A program made the position numbers and the translations under genes. From Deltaproteobacteria bacterium (GTDB lineage Bacteria > Desulfobacterota > GWC2-55-46 > DRQE01), in the NCBI GenBank assembly GCA_015492245.1, contig WGFM01000002.1, positions 1-64,000 of the forward strand: DNA of 64,000 nt, written 5' to 3'. Below the pieces are notes generated by a model. It did no database searches and had not been told where the DNA came from. It saw only the letters and a program-made list of their open reading frames with translations. Below, piece after piece: positions 18,389-27,257 of the stretch (its first letter is position 1; each line of letters opens with the position of its first letter).

Positions 18389-19518
18389 GGATAGCGCTTG
18401 TGGGAAGAGGTTACTCTGTGTGGTGGGGTGGGGCAGAGAGGGTCATGGTGGAGCTATCGAGAACATTGAGGGATGAGGGCATGGATGTAGAGGTCTTTGT
18501 AGAAAGGGTGGATGAGGAAAGCCCACAGGATGTGCCCATAAGAAGGATAGGGCCTGTAAGGATTGACTCGGCCCTCAGGCTCTATAGCTTCCATAAACGG
18601 GTGGGGTCAGCCATAAAGGATGAGGCCTTCGATGTGGTGTTCGGTATGACCCAGTTCTTCCCGCTCCATATATACTGGGCAGGTGGAGGGGTGTACAGAC
18701 ACTGGATGAAGCTCAGGTTCGAGAATCCTGTTGTAAGGAGTGTAAGGTATGTGTTCTCACCAGCGCATCTTGTGATGAGGTGGCTTGAGGAGAATATTAT
18801 GAAAAGAGAGAACCACCGCCATATTATAACCAACTCACGGCTTGTAAAAGAGCAGATGCTCCACTATTTCGACCTCGAGGAGGAGAGGATAAGTGTTATA
18901 TACAACGGTATAGACCATGCCGTCTTCAACCCAGGGGTGAAAAGATACAGAAAAGAGGTAAGGGAGAGCCATGGAATAAAAGATGACACCCCTGTGGTGC
19001 TCTTTGTCGCCAACAACTGGGAGCGGAAGGGGCTTCGTACCATCATAAGGGCGATGGGAAAGACAGGGTTCACACTCCTTGTAGTTGGAAGGGGAAGAAA
19101 AGAGGGCTTCCTTAAAGAGGCCGAAAGGCTGGGGGTAAGAAAAGATAGAATTGTGTTTGCCGGGCCACAGAGGCATGTGGAGAGGTTCTACGGGGCATCT
19201 GACATGTTCGTGCTGCCCACACAGTATGATCCATGCAGCGGGGTATGCCTTGAGGCCATGGCAACAGGGCTGCCCGTTATAACCACAACATCCAATGGTG
19301 CGGCAGAGCTCATAGACGAGGGTGAAAACGGTTTTGTGATGCCACACTGGCTCGACCACGATGGGCTTGTAGAGTCCGTGGAGAGATTGAAGGACAAAGC
19401 CCTTAGAGAGAGCATGGCGGATGCCTCCCTTCGCAGAGTAGCCCCCCTTACATGGAAGAGTGCGGCACAGAAGATGCTCGCAATATGCAACACCATAGCA
19501 CAGGACAAGACATGTTGA
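18385..19518 (+). CDS. glycosyltransferase family 4 (core/O-antigen type)
   Basis: A 377-residue GT-B fold enzyme. The N-terminal domain starts RIALVGRGYSVWWGGAERV with a glycine-rich acceptor loop. The C-terminal GT1 domain contains FVANNWERKG and the EAMATGLPVI segment with the usual C-terminal acid. Start ATG 18385 overlaps the previous stop as ATGA. Its sugar is not predictable. It follows two genes for lipid and sugar modification and precedes another GT-B gene. Confidence 0.83.
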   Translation: MRIALVGRGYSVWWGGAERVMVELSRTLRDEGMDVEVFVERVDEESPQDVPIRRIGPVRIDSALRLYSFHKRVGSAIKDEAFDVVFGMTQFFPLHIYWAGGGVYRHWMKLRFENPVVRSVRYVFSPAHLVMRWLEENIMKRENHRHIITNSRLVKEQMLHYFDLEEERISVIYNGIDHAVFNPGVKRYRKEVRESHGIKDDTPVVLFVANNWERKGLRTIIRAMGKTGFTLLVVGRGRKEGFLKEAERLGVRKDRIVFAGPQRHVERFYGASDMFVLPTQYDPCSGVCLEAMATGLPVITTTSNGAAELIDEGENGFVMPHWLDHDGLVESVERLKDKALRESMADASLRRVAPLTWKSAAQKMLAICNTIAQDKTC

Positions 19519-19519
19519 G

Positions 19520-20515
19520 ATGAAGGTGGCATTCCTTACAACCCGTATAGAGAAGCCAAGCTCGAGGCAGAGAATTCTTAACTACATACCCTATCTGAAA
19601 AGAGAGGGCATCGAGACGGGGCTGTTTACCATCCCACCAGGTTTTCTTGAAAGATACAGACTCTTTAAGGGTCTCGAAGGGTTTGATCTTGTATTCTTAC
19701 ACAGAAAGCTCCTGTCCCTTCCAGACTGGAAGGTGTTGAGAAAGGCTGCCAGAACGATTGTGTTCGACTTCGACGATGCGGTGATGTTCAATGACCCGAA
19801 CTCCGGGGGAAAACCGGAGTCTGGAAGAAGGCTTAAAAGGTTTGAACGCACGGTGAGAGAGTCTGACACGGTTATATGTGGTAATGGCTATCTTAAGGGA
19901 TGGGCTGAAAGATACAATAAGAATGTGGTGGTTATTCCAACCCCTGTTGATATGAACCGATACACCCCAAAACCCTCTGGCCACCAGAAGGAGTATATAA
20001 CGATAGGCTGGATAGGAAGCGCCTCAACCCTTTTGTACATGGAGAATATGCTCAATGTATGGGATGAGGTGGCCAGAAGGTTTCCCCATGTGAGAGTTAA
20101 GATAGTCGCCGATAGATTCTTCGATTGTGAGAGGATGGTGGTCGTGAAGAAAAGGTGGGCATACAGAGACGAGATAGAAGATCTCCACAGCTTCGATATG
20201 GGGGTGATGCCCCTTACAGATGACCCCTGGTCGAAGGGAAAGTGTGCCTTCAAACTCATACAGTACATGGCGGTCGGGCTGCCAGCGGTGGCATCCCCTG
20301 TGGGCATGAATAAAGAGGTGATAAAAGACGGCTTCAATGGACTGCTTGCACAGGAGGATGCAGAGTGGGTTGAAAAGCTCTCATTACTTGTAGAGGACAG
20401 GCAACTGAGAGAGGAGATTGGCAGAAGGGCGCGTGCGAGCATAAAGGAACGATACTCCCTTGAGGCAAATGCCCCAAGGCTTGCAGATGTGCTGAGAAAG
20501 ACCCCTGAAGGGTAG
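19520..20515 (+). CDS. GT-B type glycosyltransferase (family 4-like)
   Basis: A 331-residue protein with a GT-B architecture. The N-terminal domain has SRQRILNYIPYL and FDFDDAVMFNDPN; the C-terminal GT1-like domain has IGWIGSAST, GVMPLTDDPWSKGKCAFKLIQYMAVGLP and GFNGLL. The KCAFKLIQYMA segment is typical of O-antigen and capsule glycosyltransferases of this kind. It begins one base after the previous stop. Donor and acceptor are unknown. Confidence 0.8.
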   Translation: MKVAFLTTRIEKPSSRQRILNYIPYLKREGIETGLFTIPPGFLERYRLFKGLEGFDLVFLHRKLLSLPDWKVLRKAARTIVFDFDDAVMFNDPNSGGKPESGRRLKRFERTVRESDTVICGNGYLKGWAERYNKNVVVIPTPVDMNRYTPKPSGHQKEYITIGWIGSASTLLYMENMLNVWDEVARRFPHVRVKIVADRFFDCERMVVVKKRWAYRDEIEDLHSFDMGVMPLTDDPWSKGKCAFKLIQYMAVGLPAVASPVGMNKEVIKDGFNGLLAQEDAEWVEKLSLLVEDRQLREEIGRRARASIKERYSLEANAPRLADVLRKTPEG

Positions 20516-20522
20516 AGAAGGG

Positions 20523-21467
20523 ATGGACCTTTCTGTAATAATAATAAACTGGAATACGAGGGAGCTTGTGCTCCAGTGTATAGACTCTGTGTATCACACC
20601 ACAGAGGCCCTGGCCTTTGAGGTCATGGTGGTGGACAACGCAAGCACCGATGGAAGTGTGGAGGCCATAGAGAGGAGGTTTCCAGATGTGAAGATCATTG
20701 CGAACCCCGAAAACCTGGGGTTTGCAAGGGCATGTAACAGGGGCATTGAGGAGGCAGGGGGTAGATATGTTGCCCTCCTTAATAGCGACACGGTGCTAAC
20801 TCCATCCGCACTGAAGACTCTTGTGGATTTTATGGACAGCCACCCCCGTGTAGCTATATGTGCGCCACAGCTACTTAACAGCGATGGCTCACTGCAGAAC
20901 TCCATTGCAACCCTGCCAACCCTTGCAACAGAGCTTTTGAACAAAAGCCTCCTAAGAAGGCTCTTTCCCTGGAAGTATCCTGGTAAGGAGCACGGGATAG
21001 ATAGCCCCATGAAGGTTGAATCCATCATAGGTGCGTGTATGATCATAAGAAAGGAGGCACTCTGCGAGGTGGGCGCCTTTGATGAGGACTACTTCTTCTT
21101 TCTCGAAGAGACAGACCTGTGCCTTCGTATGCACGGGAAGGGCTGGCAGGTGGTGTTTCATCCACAGGTAAGGGTGTATCACCTTCAGGGAGCAAGTGCA
21201 AAGAAGGTGAATACAGGGGCAAGGGTTGAGTACTGGAGGTCTCGCTACATCTTTTTCGAAAAACACCGCAGCTCCGCAGAATTGGCCATCTTAAAGACAG
21301 GCCTCATAGTAAGGGCCTCTGTGGACTGGCTTTTCTACCTTGTGCTGAATATGGCAACCCTTTTCAGCTCTACAAGGTTCAGGGAAAGATTCAAACTCTA
21401 CAGCACCATCCTTGTGTGGCATCTTAAGGGGTGTCCTGAAGGGTGGGGGCTTGGGGGCAGGGGTTGA
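20523..21467 (+). CDS. family 2 glycosyltransferase (rhamnosyltransferase-like)
   Basis: A 314-residue GT2 protein. The GT-A core shows SVIIINWNTRELVLQC, VVDNASTDGS, the donor site LLNSDTVL and an acceptor region FDEDYFFFLEETDLCLR, as in WbbL/rhamnosyltransferase-like enzymes. A hydrophobic stretch near residues 262-280 may anchor it to the membrane. It lies 7 bp after the preceding glycosyltransferase gene and 2 bp before a kinase gene. Confidence 0.83.
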   Translation: MDLSVIIINWNTRELVLQCIDSVYHTTEALAFEVMVVDNASTDGSVEAIERRFPDVKIIANPENLGFARACNRGIEEAGGRYVALLNSDTVLTPSALKTLVDFMDSHPRVAICAPQLLNSDGSLQNSIATLPTLATELLNKSLLRRLFPWKYPGKEHGIDSPMKVESIIGACMIIRKEALCEVGAFDEDYFFFLEETDLCLRMHGKGWQVVFHPQVRVYHLQGASAKKVNTGARVEYWRSRYIFFEKHRSSAELAILKTGLIVRASVDWLFYLVLNMATLFSSTRFRERFKLYSTILVWHLKGCPEGWGLGGRG

Positions 21468-21469
21468 GC

Positions 21470-22225
21470 ATGGCCATAGAAGAGGTGGTGTTCGAGGAGA
21501 ATGGGCTCCTGGTGCATGTAAGAAAAGGATTGCTCGAGGGGCTTGGAGACTTTCTTGCCTCCCCGGAGAGGTTCCTCAAGGACGCAGAGCTCCTTAAAGA
21601 GGACAGGGGTATCAAGGCGTGGAGGCTCGAGGTGGCTGGAAAGGGGCTTTTCGTGAAGCGCTATACAAACAGGGGCCCTCTGCATACAGTTAAAGACATC
21701 TTCAGGGCTTCCCGTGCCCTCAGGGTATGGCGCAACAGTCTTGTGGCAGACTCTGTAGGGTTGAGTGTGCCTGCCACACTTGCCTTCATGGAAGAGCGCC
21801 GTATGGGTGTCCTCAAGAGTTGCTACATAGTGCAGGAGTTCATAGAGGATGGGCTGAACCTCTACTTCTTCATAGATGCCCACAGGGACAGGGAGGCAGA
21901 AACCATCGGCCGCGTCGCCAGAGAGGTGGCCACGATGCACCGTAGAGGCTGGTTCCATGGAGACCTCAAGTGGCCCAATATAGTGTTGAACAATGAGAGG
22001 GTCTACTTTGTAGACATAGAGGCAAGCCTTCTCAAAGAACCGCTTCCAGAGGGTTATATGCTCAAAGACCTCTCACGCTTTGCAAGAGATATGGAGGCCT
22101 ACGGCTCGACCGAGAAGGCGAAGGCCATGTTCTACAGGGCCTATCTTGAGCTGAACCCCCTGGGGCTGGGCCATGAAAGGCTGAGGGAAAGGGTGGAAAG
22201 GGAGCGTGGATTTCGTAAGACATAA
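21470..22225 (+). CDS. WaaP/InaA-like lipopolysaccharide kinase
   Basis: A 251-residue protein of the LPS kinase group, which phosphorylates core heptose or Kdo. It has a protein-kinase-like catalytic loop (WFHGDLKWPNIVL) and a metal-binding acidic motif VDIEAS. Start ATG 21470 follows the upstream stop by 2 bp; a longer ORF from 21443 would overlap it. It is next to a second kinase of the same family, so two phosphate additions per core are plausible. Confidence 0.72.
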   Translation: MAIEEVVFEENGLLVHVRKGLLEGLGDFLASPERFLKDAELLKEDRGIKAWRLEVAGKGLFVKRYTNRGPLHTVKDIFRASRALRVWRNSLVADSVGLSVPATLAFMEERRMGVLKSCYIVQEFIEDGLNLYFFIDAHRDREAETIGRVAREVATMHRRGWFHGDLKWPNIVLNNERVYFVDIEASLLKEPLPEGYMLKDLSRFARDMEAYGSTEKAKAMFYRAYLELNPLGLGHERLRERVERERGFRKT

Positions 22226-23042
22226 AGGACTTATTGTAAACAAGGACTTCCTCCACCTTCTCAAGGAGGCAGGACTCGATAGCTTCGATGCCCTTATGGA
22301 CCATGCCACCGGAGAGGTGATAGACCACAGGCCCATAAGGACGGTGGTAAGGCTCGAGCTCGTGGATGGAGGGCTTAGAAGATATTTTTATCTTAAACGC
22401 CACTACATACCCCTTAAGGGTAGAATCAGGGGGTTTTTACGCCCTGGTGGTATCGAGGATGCACGAAACGAGTGGCACAAGATAGTGATGCTTAAAGAAC
22501 AGGGCTACCAGACCATGGAGCCCGTTGCCTATGGAGAAAGGGGTGCATTCCTTGAGACAAGGGCACTCACCCTTACAGAAGAGCTCTATGGTGCCATAAG
22601 GGTTGAAGACTACATACCAAGACTCCACAGAGATGGTGGCACAGAAAACCTTGAGCGTAAAAGGAGGATTATCGAGAAACTCGCCCTCATATCAAAGAGG
22701 TTTCACCAGGATGGCTTCAACCACCAGGACTTCTACCTGGGACACTTTCTTATAAACCCCTCTACAGAGGAGATATTCCTTATAGATCTCCAGAGGGTGC
22801 AGAAAAGGGATAGACCTGTAAGAAGGTGGGTGTTGAAAGACCTTGCTCAACTGGTATTCTCTGCAATAAACACCGAGGGGTTCCACGGAACAGACCTTGT
22901 AAGGTTCGGCCACATATACCTTGGAAGGAAGAGGTTCACCCCTGCAGACCGCCGCCTTATAAGACAGATTCTCAGGAAGGCGGCATGGATAGCAAGGCAT
23001 ACAGAAAAGGTGCTTGCAAGAAAGAGGCATAACAGGGGATAG
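22206..23042 (+). CDS. second WaaP/InaA-like lipopolysaccharide kinase
   Basis: A 278-residue protein, GTG start, overlapping the previous kinase gene by 20 bp. Kinase-like catalytic loop is FNHQDFYLGHFLI near residues 175-190, followed by the metal motif FLIDLQRVQ. The HQDxYxxH form is closer to WaaP than the neighbouring protein's HGDLK. The tail is rich in Arg/Lys. This is the last gene of the LPS block before a new promoter. Target sugar unknown. Confidence 0.75.
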   Translation: MDFVRHKGLIVNKDFLHLLKEAGLDSFDALMDHATGEVIDHRPIRTVVRLELVDGGLRRYFYLKRHYIPLKGRIRGFLRPGGIEDARNEWHKIVMLKEQGYQTMEPVAYGERGAFLETRALTLTEELYGAIRVEDYIPRLHRDGGTENLERKRRIIEKLALISKRFHQDGFNHQDFYLGHFLINPSTEEIFLIDLQRVQKRDRPVRRWVLKDLAQLVFSAINTEGFHGTDLVRFGHIYLGRKRFTPADRRLIRQILRKAAWIARHTEKVLARKRHNRG

Positions 23043-23052
23043 CGAGTGTTGT

Positions 23053-23081
23053 TTGCCTGCAGGCAATAGATATGGTATAAA
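23053..23081 (+). promoter_or_regulatory. promoter with palindromic operator before hldE1-type kinase
   Basis: TTGCCT (23053-23058), a 17-bp spacer and TATAAA (23076-23081). The perfect 14-bp palindrome TTGCCTGCAGGCAA (23053-23066) covers the -35 element, so a repressor bound there would block transcription. The binding protein is unknown. Confidence 0.5.
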
Positions 23082-23116
23082 TCCTTTTTAAAACATGTTA
23101 CTTACAGGTTGAGTTT

Positions 23117-24112
23117 ATGAGGAGGATACTCGGCAGAAAAAGGGCAGCAGGTTTTGTGGAGGCCTTCAGGAAGGCATCGGTCCTGGTGGTGGGAGACATA
23201 ATAATGGACCACTTCATATGGGGCAGGGTGGAAAGGATTTCCCCTGAGGCACCTGTGCCCGTTGTGGAGGTTACAGAGGAGACGGTGCTCCTTGGCGGAA
23301 GCGCCAATGTGGTGAACAACATAACAGCCCTTGGCGGAAGATGCTACCTTACAGGCATGGTGGGAAGAGACAGGGACGGCACCCTGCTTCTTAAGATGCT
23401 CAGGCAGAGGGGTGTGGAGCTTGGTGGAGTGATGGTGGACTCACGCAGACCCACCACCATAAAGACCCGCATAATAGCACACAGCCAGCAGGTGGTAAGG
23501 TTCGACAGGGAGAGAAAGAGCCCTGTATCCTCAAGAACCATAGGCCGCATACTGGACTACATAGAGAAGACCCTCAAGAAGGTGGATGTGGTGGTGGTCT
23601 CTGACTATTCAAAGGGGCTTGTAACAGAAGAGCTCATGGAGGGGGTCAAGGAGCTTGCAGTGGCTATGGGGAAGTCCGTTGTTGTTGACCCGAAGGTGGA
23701 GCACTTCCGCTACTACCAGGGGGCAGAGCTTGTAACACCCAACAACCTCGAGGCAGCAAGGGCCTCCGGTGTGGAGATAAGGGACGAGGAAACACTGAAA
23801 GAGGCAGGCAGAACCATTCTTGAAAGGTTTGGTTGCAGGGCGGTGCTCATAACAAGGGGGGAACAGGGCATGAGCCTCTTTGAAAAGGACAGAGACACCC
23901 ATATACCCACCGTGGCAAGAGAGGTATACGATGTGAGTGGGGCAGGAGACACGGTGGTGGGTGTAATGGCACTGGCACTCTCTGCAGGGGCAGACTTGAG
24001 GGAGGCGGCTGTGCTCTCCAACATGGCGGCAGGCATAGTGGTTGGAAAGGTTGGAACCGCTGTGGTTCACCCCGAAGAACTCCTTGCGGTGATAAAAGAG
24101 AGGCTTTCATAG
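23117..24112 (+). CDS. hldE: D-glycero-beta-D-manno-heptose-7-phosphate kinase
   Basis: PfkB-family sugar kinase of 331 residues, making heptose 1,7-bisphosphate for ADP-heptose. It shows LVVGDIIMDHFIWG, LLGGSANVVNN near the substrate site and the catalytic VSGAGDTVVG near residues 273-282. It corresponds only to the kinase half of E. coli HldE; the cytidylyltransferase half is absent, so that activity must be a separate gene. GmhB, the next enzyme, is encoded at 15153. Confidence 0.85.
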   Translation: MRRILGRKRAAGFVEAFRKASVLVVGDIIMDHFIWGRVERISPEAPVPVVEVTEETVLLGGSANVVNNITALGGRCYLTGMVGRDRDGTLLLKMLRQRGVELGGVMVDSRRPTTIKTRIIAHSQQVVRFDRERKSPVSSRTIGRILDYIEKTLKKVDVVVVSDYSKGLVTEELMEGVKELAVAMGKSVVVDPKVEHFRYYQGAELVTPNNLEAARASGVEIRDEETLKEAGRTILERFGCRAVLITRGEQGMSLFEKDRDTHIPTVAREVYDVSGAGDTVVGVMALALSAGADLREAAVLSNMAAGIVVGKVGTAVVHPEELLAVIKERLS

Positions 24113-24125
24113 GGGAGAGTAGAGT

Positions 24126-24668
24126 ATGCGTCCCAAGAAGGCAGAAAAGGTGAAACTCTTTGCAAGCCTGCTCTCCGGGGAGCCAGAGCTCATAGAGGAG
24201 GCCATGGAGAGGCTTTCCGAAAGATTCGGCACAATAGACTACTTAAGCCCCCTCATGCCCTTTGAGCATACAGATTATTACCACAAAGAGATGGGAGGAG
24301 GGCTTCTAAGGCGTATCGCCTCCTACCAGAGTCTCATAGAACCGGATGAACTCTCCACCATAAAGCTTCTCACAAACTCTCTGGAGGAGGCATTCCTTGC
24401 AGACGATGGCAGAAGACGGATAAACATAGACCCTGGATACCTTGCCCTCGACAAGGTGGTGCTTGCCTCCTGCAAGAACTATTCCCACAGGATATACCTG
24501 GGAGGAGGTGTCTATGGAGAGGTTGCACTGAGATACAGTGCCTCGAGCAAGGAATACAGGGCCTTCGAGTGGACATACCCCGACTACAGAGAGTCCACCA
24601 TGCGGGGGCTCTTCGGTGAGATAAGAAGGCGTTACGCAGAACAGACAGGAAGAGGTAACAGAGGATGA
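24126..24668 (+). CDS. DUF4416 family protein
   Basis: A 180-residue soluble protein recognised as DUF4416 from its start (VKLFASLLSGEPELIEEA), the TDYYHKEMG segment and the FEWTYPDYR ending. Family function is unknown. It overlaps yicC by 4 bp; in my recollection this neighbourhood recurs in deltaproteobacteria and Nitrospirota. No catalytic motif is evident. Confidence 0.75.
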   Translation: MRPKKAEKVKLFASLLSGEPELIEEAMERLSERFGTIDYLSPLMPFEHTDYYHKEMGGGLLRRIASYQSLIEPDELSTIKLLTNSLEEAFLADDGRRRINIDPGYLALDKVVLASCKNYSHRIYLGGGVYGEVALRYSASSKEYRAFEWTYPDYRESTMRGLFGEIRRRYAEQTGRGNRG

Positions 24669-25531
24669 AGAGCATGACAGGCTATGGCAGGGGAGAGTTC
24701 ACCATGCCAGATGGTGGCACATACACTGTGGAGGTAAGGTCCCTTAACCACAGGTACATGGATGTAAGTATTCGCATGCCCGACAGGTTCTTCTCCCTCG
24801 AGATGCGAATAAGGGAGGCCATAAAGAGGCGCTTCAGGAGGGGATATTTCTCTCTGCACATAAACTTTACATCCACAGGGGTTGAGGCCATTAGGGTAAA
24901 CCTGGATGTTGCAAAGAGATACCTCGAATGTGCCAGGGAGCTCAAGGACAGGCTGGGGGTCAAGGGGGATGCCACCGTGGAAGTGCTCTTCAGGATAAAG
25001 GATATATTTGCGCAGAAAGAGGAGGTAGATGGTGAAAAGGACTGGAAGGCCATGGAAGGCGCACTCTCAAGGGCACTGGATGGTGTAGACGAGATGAGGC
25101 GACAGGAAGGAGAGTTCCTCAAAGAGGGTATAAAAGAGGGGCTTTCAGAGATAGAGAGGCTTGCAGTAGATATAGAAGGGCTCGTCCCCCAGAGTGTGGC
25201 ACGCTACAGGGAGAGGCTCCGGGAAGAGGTGGAAAGGCTTGTTGCAGAAAGGGTGGACCAATCTCGCATCGCCACAGAGGTTGCAATGTACTCTGAAAGG
25301 GTAAACATAGACGAGGAGATAACAAGGCTCAGAAGCCACATCCAGCAGATGCGGGGCTATCTCGAGATGGATGGGCCTGTGGGAAGAAAGCTTGATTTTC
25401 TGTGTCAGGAGCTTCTGAGAGAGGCCAACACCATAGCCTCTAAATCGCAGGATGTAGAGATAATCCAGAAGACGGTGGACATAAAGGGTGAGCTTGAGAA
25501 GATAAGGGAACAGGTGCAGAACATAGAGTAA
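24665..25531 (+). CDS. yicC: YicC family endoribonuclease
   Basis: A 288-residue YicC-family protein. It starts with KSMTGYGRGE, has the N-terminal SLNHRYMDV segment, and ends with the family's C-terminal EANTIASKSQDVEI region. E. coli YicC is an RNase that helps degrade certain small RNAs. As in many bacteria it is followed by gmk; here no remA/DUF370 gene lies between. Confidence 0.9.
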   Translation: MKSMTGYGRGEFTMPDGGTYTVEVRSLNHRYMDVSIRMPDRFFSLEMRIREAIKRRFRRGYFSLHINFTSTGVEAIRVNLDVAKRYLECARELKDRLGVKGDATVEVLFRIKDIFAQKEEVDGEKDWKAMEGALSRALDGVDEMRRQEGEFLKEGIKEGLSEIERLAVDIEGLVPQSVARYRERLREEVERLVAERVDQSRIATEVAMYSERVNIDEEITRLRSHIQQMRGYLEMDGPVGRKLDFLCQELLREANTIASKSQDVEIIQKTVDIKGELEKIREQVQNIE

Positions 25532-25543
25532 GGAGACTGTTGT

Positions 25544-26152
25544 ATGGGAAAGCTCTTTATAGTCTCGGGCCCATCAGGGGCAGGTAAAAGCACCCTTACC
25601 AGAAGGGCTATTGACTTTTTCCCCGATTTGAGGTTTTCTATATCCTATACCACCCGCCCGCCACGGCCAGGCGAGCAGGATGGTGTGGACTACAGGTTCG
25701 TCGATGATGCCACATTCGACAGGATGGTGGCCCGGGATGAATTCGTAGAGTACGCCACGGTGCATGGCAGAAAATACGGCACAAGGGAGAAGGACCTGAA
25801 AGAGCTACTTGCAGGCGGGGTGGATGTGCTTCTCGATATAGATGTGCAGGGTGCAGAGAGGATAGCAAAGAGGATAGAGGGAGGGGTCTTCGTATTCGTG
25901 CTGCCACCATCCATAGAGGCATGCAGAAGAAGGCTTGAGAGAAGGGGAGACATAGCCCCTGAAGAGCTTGAAAAAAGGGTGGCAGCGGCACTTGAGGAGA
26001 TAAAGAAGATATACCACTATGATTATGTTATAATAAACGACGATATGGAGTGGGCCTTCGAGAGGCTCAAATCGGTTATAATAGCCGAGAGGACAAAGAA
26101 GGATGTGCTCATAGAAGAGGTAAGAAAAATATTCAACCTGCAGGAGGTATAG
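25544..26152 (+). CDS. gmk: guanylate kinase
   Basis: Phosphorylates GMP to GDP. The 202-residue protein has the P-loop GPSGAGKST at about residues 8-16, the GMP-binding [14 protein letters not shown] segment and DIDVQGAE, all standard. AAGGAG lies 12 bases before ATG 25544. It sits between yicC and rpoZ, a common bacterial order. Confidence 0.95.
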   Translation: MGKLFIVSGPSGAGKSTLTRRAIDFFPDLRFSISYTTRPPRPGEQDGVDYRFVDDATFDRMVARDEFVEYATVHGRKYGTREKDLKELLAGGVDVLLDIDVQGAERIAKRIEGGVFVFVLPPSIEACRRRLERRGDIAPEELEKRVAAALEEIKKIYHYDYVIINDDMEWAFERLKSVIIAERTKKDVLIEEVRKIFNLQEV

Positions 26153-26156
26153 AAAG

Positions 26157-26360
26157 ATGGCAAGGATCACGGTAGAGGATTGTCTGCAGCAGATACCCAG
26201 CAGATTCGCCCTGATACACATAGCCTCGCAGAGGGCGAGACAGCTCATAAAGGGTGCGGGAAGGCTTACAGACAGCGACAACAAGGAGGTTGTTACAGCC
26301 CTGAGAGAGATAGCAGACGGGAAGGTGATAATAGATGACGAAGAGCCAGGGGAGGAGTAG
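26157..26360 (+). CDS. rpoZ: RNA polymerase omega subunit
   Basis: A 67-residue protein with the omega signature: [15 protein letters not shown] followed by [16 protein letters not shown]. Omega helps assemble RNA polymerase. It starts 4 bp after gmk with AGGAGGT just upstream. Confidence 0.92.
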   Translation: MARITVEDCLQQIPSRFALIHIASQRARQLIKGAGRLTDSDNKEVVTALREIADGKVIIDDEEPGEE

Positions 26361-26365
26361 AAGGG

Positions 26366-26755
26366 ATGGCAGGGTTCAGTATGAAGAGAAAGGTGGAGCT
26401 CTCCTACGAGGAGGCAGAAGGAAGGATAAGGGAAGCCCTATCAAAGGAGGGCTTTGGCATACTTACAGAGATAGATGTAAAGGCCACGCTTAAGAAGAAG
26501 CTCGATAAGGACTTCAGAAGATACATCATCCTTGGTGCCTGCAACCCACCCTATGCCTACAGGGCGCTCACTATGGAGCCAGAGATAGGCGTGTTCATGC
26601 CCTGCAATGTGCTTGTCTATGAGAACGAAGATGGCACCACCACCCTGTCTGCCATGGACCCTGTGGCTGCAATGGAGGTGGTGGGCAATCCAGAGCTCAC
26701 AGGGCTCGCCAGAGAGATAAAGGAGAAGATCGAAAGGGCGCTGAACAGCCTGTAG
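26366..26755 (+). CDS. DUF302 family protein
   Basis: A 129-residue DUF302 protein: EGFGILTEIDVKATLKKK, then ILGACNPPYAYRAL, then PCNVLVYENEDG, a well-known arrangement for this small fold. Function is not established. It is the last plus-strand gene before a convergent minus-strand operon; only 6 bp separate the stop codons. Confidence 0.85.
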   Translation: MAGFSMKRKVELSYEEAEGRIREALSKEGFGILTEIDVKATLKKKLDKDFRRYIILGACNPPYAYRALTMEPEIGVFMPCNVLVYENEDGTTTLSAMDPVAAMEVVGNPELTGLAREIKEKIERALNSL

Positions 26756-26761
26756 AGGGAA

Positions 26762-27214
26762 CTAATCTACTTTCCCCCTCTCTATGCGGTGTTCCGTGCT
26801 CCAGCCATACTCATAGATGAGAATTTCCTTTGTGGCAATGGGTCTGAACATGAGGAAGTGTTCCATAAGGGTTGTCTTTGAGTAGGTTACGAGATACCAG
26901 AGCTTGTAATACACCCCGGTTCTGCCCATCTTGACCTCCTTCCACACCTCCCATGTAACTATACGGTATCTTCTAAGCGTGCCGTAGCGCTCTTTCTTCT
27001 CCTTCAATACCTCTATGAAATCGTCAGGGCTCATGTCCTTGAAAAACTCGGGGCCTATGAGTGCGATGGTTTCTCTGTAGTTCTCTTCTTCGATGGCAGC
27101 ATAGAACCTTTTTGCCATCTCAAGGGCAGGCTCTTTCCTCATCTCTTCGCTACAGCCTGTAGCGATAAGAAGGATTACAAAGGCAAGTATGATGCGTCTC
27201 GTGTAAACTATCAT
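26762..27214 (-). CDS. small lipoprotein of unknown function
   Basis: A 150-residue protein with a lipoprotein signal (hydrophobic run ending LIATGC, Cys at about residue 20). The mature part is alpha-helical in character, with YAAIEEENYRETIALIGPEFF and a C-terminal region of Tyr/Trp-rich strands. This resembles NTF2/DUF4878-like folds, though I cannot assign a family. ATG 27214 is chosen because it gives a proper signal; longer starts prepend residues without signal features. Last gene of the minus-strand operon beginning at 30537. Confidence 0.6.
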   Translation of the reverse strand: MIVYTRRIILAFVILLIATGCSEEMRKEPALEMAKRFYAAIEEENYRETIALIGPEFFKDMSPDDFIEVLKEKKERYGTLRRYRIVTWEVWKEVKMGRTGVYYKLWYLVTYSKTTLMEHFLMFRPIATKEILIYEYGWSTEHRIERGKVD

Positions 27215-27257
27215 GGCGTTGAGATTATAACCCATAAGGTGTGGTTCCATCAACCGC

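Noticed and set aside
26754-26781. AGAGGG/CCCTCT hairpin as a bidirectional terminator between DUF302 and the lipoprotein gene
   Set aside because: No T-run on either side and it overlaps coding sequence; too weak to annotate.
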